From assembly GCA_963377175.1 (NCBI GenBank), contig CAUJNA010003736.1:76399-140398 (forward strand): 64,000 nucleotides of DNA, written 5' to 3'. The notes below the pieces were generated by a model. The model was given only the letters and a program-made list of their open reading frames with translations, was not told the DNA's origin and did not search any database. Made by a program: the position numbers and the translations under genes. Below are positions 17,935-27,702 of this stretch, piece after piece (the first letter of the stretch is position 1; the number at the start of each line of letters is the position of its first letter). This DNA comes from Effrenium voratum (Eukaryota > Sar > Dinophyceae > Suessiales > Symbiodiniaceae).

Positions 17935-20900
17935 TTATGGATTCTTCGGCCCCCGCTGGGCCTGCCAGGCTTCCACCTCGTCCAGCCGGGCCTGGAAGCC
18001 CTTGCACACCCCCCAGAGCCGCTGGTGAGGTGCGAGTAGTCGAGGGTGACCATCTCCGTGCCGTCGCTCCACCTCGCGGTGCCCGTCAGGTTCTTCCACT
18101 TCGCTCCTGTGAAGTCGTTTGACGCGAAGCCCAGCCTCAGGTCCTCGTTCATGTCCGGGCGCTTGTACTGCTTGGCCTCCACGGAGTCGAACAGCAGCTG
18201 GAGCTCTGCCACGTCGGCCTCGGCCATCTCCGTCTTCACCCTGCTGTCCGACAGATTCGTGAAGCTCGTGTTGCAGACCACGTTGCCCGTGTTGCCTGCG
18301 ATCACGAGGCAGCCGGGGTTCCTCTGGTTCGTGGTCAAGGACAGCTGCGTCGAGAGGCTCTTCGTCTGCACCAGCGCCTCATCGTTGATCATGATGAGCT
18401 CGCACTGGTGCGTCCCGCCGTCCCGCTCCAGGAAGACCCTGGCGCTCTGGTTGCCCAGGAGCCCAGCTCCGGGCCGCTGTCGGAGGCCGCGCTGTTGTTG
18501 GAGATCTGCAGCTTGCTCCAGCCCGCCCAGTTCTTCGTCAAGAAGAGATCGTCCGAGAAGTCGGGGGTGTTGGTCACGATGAGCGTGTTGGACGCGAAGA
18601 GCTGCGGCGCGGAGACCGTGCCCGAGCTCGTCACGTCGCCGCAGACCACGCTGCCCGTCGACACTCCGCCGCTCGGGGCTGTGAAGGTGCAGTCCAGGCT
18701 CTCGCAGTCCAGCGGGCCCGCGGAGGCCGCCCCGGTGATCGTCAGCGTGGCGCCCGTGACCGCCCCGGTGGCTGCGAAGCTCGCCGCGGTTGCTGCGCCC
18801 GAGGCCGTCAGCGTGCCCGTGGACACGTCGCCCACCGGGGTGAAGTTCCCGGCGTTGGCCGTGGTGTTGATGGTCAGCGTGCTGCCCGTGATTCCCGTGG
18901 CGGAGCTCAGCAGGCCCACGCTGGCCGCGCCGCTGATGCTCAGCGAGCTGCCTGACACGGCCCCTGTGGACGACAGCGCGGCCCCGGCGACGGTGCCTGT
19001 GGCTGTGAGCGCGGCGCAGGAGACTGTGCCCGAGGCGTCCACGCCCGTGGTGAACACGTCGGTGCAGTTCACGTCGTTGCACAGCAGCTGGTCGCAGCCA
19101 CGTTGCCCTGCGCGGTGAGCCCGTCCAGCGTGGCCGAGCCCGTGAGGGCCAGCGAGTCCGCCAGCAGGTCCGTTACTGAGACAGACTCTCCCTCGAAGGC
19201 GCTGGCCCTGATCTGCATGCTGTACAGGTCCAGCGTGCCCGCCGACTGCTGCACCAGCCCGGGGATAGACCCGCCGAAGGTGCAGCTTCGCGATTCCGCC
19301 CGGCGGCACCGAGAAGTCCAGGCGCGCCGTGCTCCAGACGCCCTGCAAGGCCGTCCCGAGGAAGGTGCCGGTGACGCCCACGTAGTCGTTGTCGGTCGCG
19401 CTGACGTACATCACCAAGTTGGAGGCCGTGCCCAGCCTGTACCGGCAGCCGAAGGAGTAGCGTCTCCCCGGCGTCAGCGTGTAGGTGCGCACGAAGTTCC
19501 AGGCGAAGGCGCTCAGGGTCATGGCGTAGCCCTCCAGCTGGAAGCCTCCCACCGTGAAGCTGGCCGAGGCCACGGAGCTCTGGCTGTTGGAGCGCACCAG
19601 GAAGTTGCCTAGCGTGGTGAGCGTGGGCTCCAGCTGCACCTCGCCCAGGGTGGCCAGCGTGACGTCGTCGGCCCCTCCGTCGAGGAACTCGTGCTTCAGC
19701 AGCAGCGCTGAGGCCGCTGTGTCCTCCTCCTCCACCGCGTTGCCGGTCTCCAGGGTTGCGTCCAGGATCTGGAGGCCGTAGACGTCCACCGTTCCAGCCG
19801 TCTGGTTGGGCAGGTCCGGCGCCTGGAAGTGCGCCCCGAAGTGCAGCTTCGCCACCCCGTTCGGAGGCACTGTGAAGTACATCTTGGCAGTGCTCCAGGC
19901 TCCCTGGTCGCCCACGAAGCTGCCGTACAAGGGGTCGTAGACGTTGTCTGCCTCGGACATGTACACCACGAAATTGGAGGCCGTGCCGAGCCGGTAGCGG
20001 CAGGCGAAGAGGAGCTCTCGGCCCGGGGTCAAGTTGTAGGTGCGCACGATGTTCCACGGGTTCACCGCCAGGGTCAGGGTGTAGCCGTCCACGCTCACTG
20101 CGCCCGCGGTGTGCGTGGCCAAGACCACGCTGCAGCCGCTGCTGGGGCGAACCGTCCAGGTTGACAGCGAGACGTCCGTGGGGGCCAGGATCTGCTCTCC
20201 TATGGCGGCCACCACCTCGTCGGCCCCGCCGTCGTCCGGAAAGCGCACTGCTATCTGCAGCGCCGAGGCTGCCTCCGCGACTCCGAGCTTGCCGGCGTCT
20301 ACTTGCGCGATGGTGTAGTAGCTGAGCAGCGCGGCGGCGATGCTCGAGGCCGTCGCCGTGTCCTGGTCTGCGGCTGAGCGGTACGCCACCAGCGCCGAGG
20401 TGATTTGGTTGGTGGTGAAGACGTCCTGGTCCGGGCCCGTCCGGTAGGCCAGCAGCGCGCCCGCGATGGCGGCCTGCGTCTGCGTGTCCTGCGCGCTCGC
20501 CGTGCGGTAGTCTCCCAACAGCGCGTCTACCTGCGCCGAGGTGTAGTAGGCCAGCAGCGCTGCTGTGATGGCGCTGGTCGTCTCAGCGTCCTGCGCTGCC
20601 CCTGTGCGGTAGTTTCCCAACAGTGCGTCTACCTGAGCCGAGGTGTAGTAGGCCAGCAGGGCTGCTGTTATGGCAGCGTCAGTGCCCGCCGTGGAGTAGC
20701 AGTCTGCCGTGATGCTCAGCGCGTCGTCGCCGTTGGCAAGCGCAGCAGAGAGAGGAGCCACGAAATGCAGGTTGCGAACGACGTTACTTCCGCGAACGAG
20801 CTCCCAAGTCGTGAAGCCCGCCCAGGCCGGCGCGGTAACAACTCCGCCGCTGCCGGAAAGCTGCAGGGCTGCGAGCTCCGCGAGGATTGCGTCGAGGGCG

Positions 20901-22059
20901 CTCTGGAGCGTGGTCTCGCTGGCCGAGAGCGCGGCGTTCGTGGCTTATGAGGCCAGCAGCGTCGCGTCGGCCTTGGCCCCCTGGAGCGCCGTGATGCTGG
21001 CGTCCCGGCTAGCAAGCTGCGACGAAGGCCTCGGTGGCGAGACCCAGCAGGGCATTTGCTATCTTGGTGTCTACCTCCAGCGGCGTGTCCAAGCCGTCCA
21101 CCGTGGAGAGCAGGGTGGCCAGCGCGCTTGCGTCCGCCTTGCCGAGGAGGGCGGCGTCCAGGGCTGCCGTTTGTGGTTTTGTGGTGGTTTGTGTGGTTGG
21201 TTGTTTAGGTTTTGTCTTATGTTGAGGGGGCTTTTTAGGTGGTTTTTTTGCTCGTGGTTGTATGGATTGTGGTGACGGCGTCCAAGAGGGCCGTCGCTAT
21301 CTTAGAGTCCACCTCCGAGGAAGTGTCCACGGCCGACTGCAGGGCGTAAGCTGTCAGGGCGCTGGCGTCTGCCTTGGAGGCCTGCAGCCCCGAGATGGAG
21401 GCGTCTCGGCTCGCGAGCTCGGAGGCCAGCGCCGCGGCGGTGACGGCCCCCAGGAGAGCGTTGGCCACCTTGGTGTCCACCTCCAGCGGCGTGATCCTAG
21501 CCGCTATGTCCAGGGAGTGCTGGTCCACCACCGTCTTGAGGCCGTAGTTGGCGGCCACCGTGGCCAGCGTGGCGTTGTTGGCCGAGGCGATGGAGCCGTT
21601 CATGGCCGCCGTGGTGCTGTAGTTGGACAGCTTCAGGTCCACGCTGTCCGGGGTGCTCTTGGTGGCAACAACGCCCTCCAGCACGTCGAAGGCCGACTGG
21701 TCTGCCTTGTTGGAGAGGCCCGTGGTCAGCGAGCTCTGCAGCGCGGCGATGCTGCTTCCGTGCGCGGCCACCTGGCCGTCCGTGGTGGCCAGGGCCGCAG
21801 CCGTGGCCAGGGGCGCAATCGCCGGCGCCAGCGCGCTGCTGTCCAGCTTGGAGGCCAGCTCTGCGGTGACTCTGTCGTCCAGGGACTGGATGGCAGCGGC
21901 GTTGTTGCCCGAGGCTGCCGTGTTCACCGCCAGGTCAGTCACTTGAGCGTAGGGAGTCAGAGCGAGGGCCAGCTGTCCTGCTGTGACGTGCGTGCCGTCA
22001 GTCACCTCTCCGTTGTCCAGGACCTCAGGGATGTTGCCCGTGACAGGTCCTTCAAACAT
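17935..22059 (-). pseudogene. Giant fibre/spike with C-terminal S74-type chaperone domain, broken
   Basis: About 1370 codons from ATG 22059. N-terminal third: Ala-rich fibre repeats (TPLEVDTKIANALLG, SRDASISGLQASKADASAL). Next, repeats of AITAALLAYYTSAQVDALLG. Then two ~180-aa head modules (NPWNIVRTYNLTPGRELLF and FAWNFVRTYTLTPGRRYSF, each with CRYRLGTASN), possibly carbohydrate-binding jelly rolls. Then Thr/Gly/Ala beta-repeat stalk (TGTVAGAALSSTGAVSGSSL). At the C-terminus LSDSRVKTEMAEADVAELQL, VEAKQYKRPDM and LGFASNDFTG fit the peptidase S74 intramolecular chaperone with its Ser-Asp dyad, and a final helix. Frame changes occur near 18.02, 18.46, 19.09, 19.27 and 20.95-21.03 kb, plus a GT-rich intrusion at 21.17-21.26 kb. 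It would be the receptor-binding fibre, trimerised and trimmed by the S74 domain. Confidence 0.7.
21168..21262. repeat. GT-rich low-complexity stretch inside the fibre gene
   Basis: About 95 bp of TTTGTGGTTTTGTGGTGG-type sequence, very unlike the GC-rich fibre coding sequence on both sides, where sense resumes in fibre-like repeats (DAALLGKADAS before, TALLDAVT after). It is either a low-complexity insertion or an assembly artefact. Confidence 0.7.
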
Positions 22060-22149
22060 GTTTTCTTAGGAGTAGTCGTTACGATCTCGTGTCACCGGGA
22101 TGTTGCACTTTCGCAACGCCTTGAGTCGCCATTCGCCGGGTGTTCTGAT

Positions 22150-22440
22150 TGTATATCGACTCGCACGCGAAGTGGAAGTGGAGTATAAAATCACCCACTG
22201 GGCATGAGGCGATGAATTGGAAGTGGAGGATAAAATCACCCACTGGGCATGAGGCGAACTCGCACGCTGAATTGGAAGTGTACGATAAAATCACACACTT
22301 GGCATGAGGTGATGAATTGGAAGTAAAAGATAAAACCGCCCACTTGGCATGAGGCGATGAATTGGCCGAAGTGGCGCAGTGTCCTATAAAATCGGCCACT
22401 GGGCATGAGGCGATGAATTGGCCGAAAATGTCGGTCAAAA
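22150..22440. repeat. Iteron-like array with TATAAAATC cores upstream of the fibre gene
   Basis: Five units sharing AAGTGG, a (G)ATAAAATC core, CCCACTGGGCATGAGGCGAT and GAATTGG. The GCATGAGG element recurs at 22202, 22247, 22302, 22347 and 22403, i.e. alternating 45- and 55-bp steps. AGTGG and CCACT form inverted repeats around the ATAAAATC core. TATA-like cores point rightward, away from the fibre. Possible origin/iteron or promoter array; no gene is supported. Confidence 0.7.
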
Positions 22441-22613
22441 AAGGACACACCTCGGCCACATGACGAGACCTGAACCAAAGTCAAGCATGCTGGCAGAAAT
22501 TCGATTGAGGGGAAAAACCCTCAATTGCTACCACACTTCGAAGAAGTTTCTCAAACAGTGAGAATCTGCAAATTCTCAGGCGAACGCCAGCGCAACACCC
22601 GACCTGCGAATTT

Positions 22614-22640
22614 GAAGGAGCTCACCGTTTGAGCTCCTTC
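22614..22640. repeat. Perfect 11-bp-stem hairpin
   Basis: GAAGGAGCTCA, loop CCGTT, TGAGCTCCTTC. The same loop and a slightly degenerate stem lie at about 164-190 in the left flank. Conserved loop and flanks (GCGAATTT before, AGCAAAGT after) suggest a maintained structure, perhaps a terminator or replication hairpin. Confidence 0.6.
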
Positions 22641-22652
22641 AGCAAAGTTCAC

Positions 22653-23390
22653 CAAGACCGAAGCCGCGGAGCCGGCCTCGCTTTTCCAAGCCTTTTTGCG
22701 CATTTTTCGGCCCCAAAGAGAGAGCGGTGACGAAGCGGTGACATCGCTGATGACCGTGTTTTTGGGCCAAAAAGCGCCGTTTTGGACTGGTAGCGAGAGC
22801 CCATGGTGAGATGGCTTAGGCGTTGCTTTGCTCTCCGTAGCGACGTTTCGGAGGCTCGATTCCTCCCGGGGCCTCGGCGGGCTGACGTGTTAGAGACCGG
22901 TGACTTCGGCGGTGACGAGCTCGGCGGGCTGACGCGTTACGTGGAAAAACCTTGGCGGGCTGACGTGTTACTCGGAAGCACCTCGGCGGGCTGCCGCGTC
23001 AGACGCTGGCTGGCTCTGGGCTGTGCCTCGGCGGGCTGACGTGTTAGAGACCGGTGACTTCGGCGGTGACGAGCTCGGCGGGCTGGAATTCGCAGGTTTT
23101 TCGAGGCAGAACACGGATTTCGGAGCACTGCAAACACCTGGAGCAGGTTTTCGCAGGAAAACGAGCGAATTTGGAGCCCCGGGCAGCACTTTTGACGCCG
23201 GACACGAAAAAACGCACTTTTCGGACTTCGCCGTTTTCAGCACTTTTTGCACCAAAAACGGAGTGGTGACATTGACCGGTGACATCGGAAAAACGTTCAG
23301 CGGGTTGAAGAATTGGGCTGTTTTGCAGGGTTTGGGGACCCAAATCCGAAAATTAATAGGGTAGTATAAGCAGACATTCCTTACTACTTT
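22653..23390. repeat. GGTGAC / CGGCGGGCTGACG repeat module
   Basis: No gene supported. Contains GAGAGCGGTGACGAAGCGG (near 22718), a ~60-bp direct duplication (about 22873-22932 and 23028-23086: CCTCGGCGGGCTGACGTGTT, AGAGACCGGTGACTTCGG), ACCGGTGACATCGGAAAAAC, GTTCAGC, and at 23357 the motif TAGGGTAGTATAAGC. The same ordered components recur at 54.6-55.05 kb, and the last motif again at 56351. A tRNA-like stretch with the shared T-arm sequence lies at about 22796-22875. Probably a terminal or regulatory module of this virus family. Confidence 0.65.
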
Positions 23391-23652
23391 CCCGCTCGGT
23401 ATGAACCCCCAGGTCCTCCTCTATGTACTTCTTGACGGGGATCCAGCCGTCGATATTGATGGACGGACTGAAGATTAGATTTTCTCAAAGACTCCGCGGT
23501 ATTGTTTCAGAATCATGCTGATCAGCGCCACGGTTTTGCCGGACTTGCTGGGGCCGAGGAAGATACCTGTGCATGGTACCAGGGGCACCACGGGGTCCGA
23601 GGGCTGTTTGCTGCTATACTCAGCCGTAGGAAACAGCTTGATCTTCCCCATC
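23385..23652 (-). pseudogene. Truncated inverted copy of the packaging ATPase
   Basis: Reads MGKIKLFPTAEYSSKQPSDP and a Walker A GPSKSGKT, then VFEKI and, after a frame change, INIDGWIPVKKYI-like sequence before stopping at the repeat module. It covers about the first 85 residues only. It is divergent from the methyltransferase fragment at 23725, as on the left side, and has substitutions relative to the left copy (e.g. SMILKQYRG for SLILEQYRG). Confidence 0.8.
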
Positions 23653-23724
23653 TCCTTTGCCTTACTTCCCAAATTCGACGCAGGGAAGCCGGGCAGTGAG
23701 ACCGGGATAAATCTAAAGGCTGGC

Positions 23725-24245
23725 ATGCAGCTGAAGTACATGGGAAGCAAATCGTGGTTGGCTCCACACGTGGCCCCGGCTGCTGGGGGACGTCGCTGTG
23801 CTTCACTCTCCCTTCTTCGGCTCTGGAAAGCTGGAGTACTACCTCGCAACCCGGCGTCCGGCCCTGAAGGTGCGCGGCGTCGACGCCTTCGAGCCCGTCG
23901 CAAACCTGCACCGCTGCTACTTGAGGCAAGACCCGGTCTTCCTGCGCTCCTTGCTGCGCCTGGCGGGTGCAAAGTAGACAGGCGCTTCTACTTCAGTCAC
24001 CTCCTGCCGGGCACTCAGAGAGGCCGCGCGACCGTGCGATGTCAGGACGCACTGGCCTATCTACGCGCTCTGCCCCGCCTGGCACCCCGACAGGCCATAT
24101 ATGCCGATCCGCCCTACATCTTCCCAGGCCGCAGCATGAACTACTATGGCACGAGGAGGCGGGGGCATGACCTGCCTTCCACTCGGAGCTCCGAGACGCG
24201 CTCTTTGCAAGCGGCCTGCCCTTTGTTCTGAGCATCAAGCCAGAG
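23725..24245 (+). pseudogene. Inverted partial copy of the N6-adenine methyltransferase
   Basis: Begins MQLKYMGSKSWLAPHV, with GSGKLEYYLATRRPALKVRG, DRRFYFSHLLPGTQRGR and YADPPYIFPGRSMNYYGTRR in shifting frames, ending SIKPELL before the CAATCCTG hairpins. It lacks the RNSFSGKWG region and has several indels. Together with the ATPase fragment it forms the right-hand inverted repeat of the viral element. Confidence 0.8.
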
Positions 24246-24265
24246 CTGCTGGTAGTGCACCGGGG

Positions 24266-24392
24266 CAATCCTGCTGTGGCGACAGGATTGAGTGAAGCAA
24301 TCCTGCGCCCGCAACAGGATTGAAGCTGCAATCCTGTGCCCAACCCAGGATTGCCAGGCCCGCGCCAGGCCCGCGCCAGGCCCGCAATGCCA
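24266..24392. repeat. Right terminal repeat: three CAATCCTG hairpins
   Basis: Modules at 24266-24290, 24298-24322 and 24329-24353, each CAATCCTG, 9-nt loop, CAGGATTG. These are followed by tandem GCGCCAGGCCC repeats (24353-24385), the inverse of the left end (252-283). The viral similarity stops near 24390, where LINE endonuclease sequence begins. Confidence 0.75.
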
Positions 24393-25866
24393 AACAGCGC
24401 TGGCTGGTGCGGGCCCTGCGCGATGGTCCGGTATGCTTGCAGGAGACGCGCTGGGGAGAAGAGCAGCCCCGCCGCGTCCGTCAATCCCTTGCAGGAGTCC
24501 AAGTTGTTGCTACCCCTGGAGCGGTGGAGCGGCTATCCTTGTTCCGGTTGGTTATGACACCCTTGATTCTCGGACTATCGTCGCTGGCCGCGTCATTGCA
24601 GGCACCTGCAACTTTGCAGTCAGACCGCCTGGTGTCTCGGCGCAGTCCCTTGCTGCCTTCCTTGACAACCTTTCGCACGAGGGCCTGCTTGTTATGAGCT
24701 TTCTGACGCGGAGCCTGAATTGGTAACTTTCTTGCAGTGCGCCTCAGCGAAACTGGACCGTGCACTACTGCGTCCTCCTGGAAATGCGCATGGCGGGTGT
24801 GCTCAATGGCCCTCCTCAAGCAGGGTCACGCTGCCCTGCGTGCTAGACTGATTGGGCCGCCCAAGGTTATCTCGAGCAAGCGCCGTCCGCCGCATCGCAC
24901 CATCCCCACATCTGCCTTCCAGCTTCGTGGTGAGCGCTCCGGTACCTTTACATTGCGTCAAGACCTTGACCTGCTTGTGCTGCAGAATTGCCCAACACCG
25001 ACTTATTCACAGATGGTTGGTATCTTTTGGCAGTGGTGGCGAAACTGCCCTCCGCATCTTCCACCTGCACGTCTCCTTCAGCGCTACCTGAAGGGTAGGA
25101 ATGTGCTGCATGTCCCTCTCAGTCTTTACTCTGAAGCAGTCAAGTGTGACCCCCTGCTGCCAGATCCTGAGATACTGCCAATGCATGGTCGTTGTGTGCT
25201 AGTTGACAATTCGGCATCTTGCTGCCTTGCTGCACCCGTCGCAGACGGTCCTCAATGCGTTTCGCGAACCTCAGAAAGCCGTCATATCAACCCAAAGTGT
25301 ATTGGATTAAAGAGGGCAGGCTGGCCTTGCTGGTTGACCTGTCCAAAGCTTTCGAGAGAGTTAACCCGTACTTTGCATTGAAGGTACTTGCTGCTCGAGG
25401 CGCCCCCCAGTGGATCCGAGCTTATGCGCGGCAACTCTTTTTTGGCCGAAAGGTCCTGCACAAAGTACAAGGCAGAGTTCTCCCTCGCCGTGTGGTCCAA
25501 CAAGGGGTTGATATGGGGCGCGCCTTTTCAGTTTTCATGTTCTGTGTGGCAATGGACCCGTTGTACTGGTGCTTGACTCAGATCTCCTCGTCAGTCACCA
25601 CGGAAGGTTATGTAGACGACTGCACGGTTGCTGGAAGCGCACGGTCTTTTCAATGGCTGCGCCGTACCCGTCAGTGTTGCAAGCAGCTGGTCACTGCAGG
25701 TTTTGTTGTGGAAGACCACCAATGCTTCTTGTGGACGCTGGCATTTGCGTCCTCCGAGTATGGTGGACAAGGATACGCTACCCTGTTGGCTGCTGTGCAA
25801 GCTGCTCAAGCTTGGTTTATCGATCGCCCGCAGTGCTCTCATGACCTACTTGTTACTTTCCCGTGA
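24386..25866 (+). pseudogene. LINE endonuclease fragment and reverse transcriptase
   Basis: Near 24386-24640 the frames contain RALRDGPVCLQETRW and GGAAILVPVGYDTL, the LQETxW and GG(V)AILV elements of AP-endonuclease-type LINE nucleases. From 25290 to 25750 the RT motifs are clear: LLVDLSKAFERVNPYF (A), VVQQGVDMGRAFSVFMFCVA (B), EGYVDDCTVAG (C, with both aspartates). The intervening 24.7-25.27 kb carries RT N-terminal sequence in several frames. Broken by indels. Confidence 0.75.
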
Positions 25867-27581
25867 GCGGGTGAGCCTTACTGTTCAGTGGAGTGCAATT
25901 TTGGGGTGGCTGACCTGCCCAGCAAGCTTGTGACAAACACGATTCTCAGCAATGCTGCCCTGCTCGGACTTGATGCCACTGGTTATGGAGGCCGCCTTAT
26001 TTGTGCGGAGGCCACGCAACTCGGCCTCACTCTTGAAGGTAGGTACTCTTTGCAGCCGGACGGGTGGCGACAGCGCGCGCCACGTGCCTTAGGGTTGCCA
26101 CCAAGGCAACCAAGGCCATCCAACGACGATTTACAGCGATGACAAAAGGCAACCACAGCGCGAAGGAGAAAGGTGAACAGCAAACTGCCTTACATCGCTT
26201 CTGTCCATGTATGTACAGGAGGCGAGATCTCAGCTTTGGAGGTTGGAATGACCAAGGCTATTCTTGGCAGGTGTTTCCTTGACTCGCGTCATGCTCCTGC
26301 CATACTACGATGGTTGCGGATTACGACTGCTTCCGCCTGAAGTTCTTCTACACGGTGCTGGTTTGGGTTTATGGGCTCGGAGGCTCGGAGGTTGGGACAC
26401 TTCCCTCTCTGCAGTGCCATACAAGGCAGGGGCGCCGGGTTGCCTGCATTCTGCGTACATGGAGACGACGGCTCCCCGAAGCAGTACGGACAGTTGCGTT
26501 GTGCTATTGCAAGACCAGTGACTCTGCGTGCCAGCCGGGTCTGCGGGGTTGGCAAGGTCTTAAAGGACAATTGAATGGTATCGGCAAGGTGCGCCCCTTT
26601 TCGTGCCCTTGAACGGCTTGCTGAGATACCGACGTCTCAAATAGGGCACATCCCCCGGTTCGCCCTTCTTCGATGGACCATTGGGGAGGATGACGATGCA
26701 TGGATGCATTACAAGTCCCATGTTGCGGAGTGTACGCGCAACGACTACTGCTGTTGCGGATGTGGACGTGTTGGCTTCGGCTTCTATCCAGTCGCGGATG
26801 CGCATCTCCCTGGCAACGTGCTCTTGGCTGCGCTGTTGCCTGAGTACCACTGGCTTGCTGATAGTTGTCCGGAGGAATGGAACCATGCCAACCAATCCCT
26901 GCTGCTCGTCCAAGGGTATGCTTGGGTCAGGATACATCGCACTGCTGTGTCCTCTGTGGAGGAGGCTATAACTGCGTTGACCATTGAGTACGTAATACAA
27001 CAGATTCGACTCAGACGCTTTCAGCAAACAGATGCCGTATGGGGCACTGCCAATGCTGAGCTTCGGGTTGAAGAATGCCATTGTGGTGAGGTTCACCTAC
27101 GCGCTGTGGCCACCCAAGCCATCCCGGCTGGGGCGCAAGTTCGTTGCGGTTTATGGAATTCTGGTGATCCTGCGTGGCTCCTACAGTTTGACGGCTCAGG
27201 GCAGCGTGATGGGCTGGCAGGAGGCGCGGGTTGGATTCTATATCAGGTAGGAGCTGACAACATGGCCGCGGTGCTGTTCCCATCACTCCTGCAGTGATAA
27301 TTTGGTTGCTGAAGCCGTTGGCCTGGACGCAGGACTCCGGGCCACACATTTCCTCCGCTGGAGGTCTTGGCGCTGGTCAGCTGGTTGTGCAGGGCGATAT
27401 CTTGCCGCATTTGCAATTTATGAGATACGAAGGGCGCTCCAAGCGGTCGGACATTGTTCAGGTGCTTAGCCATTTACGTACCTTCGTGTCGCACCAAATC
27501 CGCGCCATCCGGTATCTTCATCTCCCTCGGGAGGCCAACAAGGTTGCTAAGCCCTTTCGGCTCAAGACCTCCTCGGGGTAG
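25867..27581 (+). pseudogene. LINE C-terminal region with RNase H
   Basis: Scrambled frames. Recognisable parts: WLLQFDGSGQRDGLAGGAGW near 27165-27230 (RNase H DG-S motif), NLVAEAVGLDAGLRA near 27297-27340 (Glu motif), and IRYLHLPREANKVAKPF near 27511-27562, matching the HVPREeNxxAD ending. The frame change around 27297 splits the domain. 25.87-26.57 kb holds no intact coding sequence that I can name. Confidence 0.6.
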
Positions 27582-27702
27582 GGTTTTGGGGTTGATGGGA
27601 GTTCGATAGCAGACTGGGCCATTTCGGATTCAACTTGACTGGTGTGACTTTTTCGGAACTGCGCTGTTTTCTTTATCTCCCTGCGATTTCGGTTGTGCAA
27701 CT

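Noticed and set aside
17935..22059. Prophage tail-fibre region implying a bacterial genome
   Set aside because: Fibre and S74 features are phage-like, but the neighbours (polinton PolB, A32 ATPase, rve integrase), spliced-leader match and DIRS/LINE/Copia elements indicate a eukaryote.
20405..22188. Plus-strand ORFs over the fibre gene
   Set aside because: Shadows of the minus-strand fibre; composition is Arg/Gly/Val-rich with no domain.
22796..22875. Functional tRNA gene in the right repeat module
   Set aside because: T arm is good but acceptor and anticodon arms do not pair convincingly.
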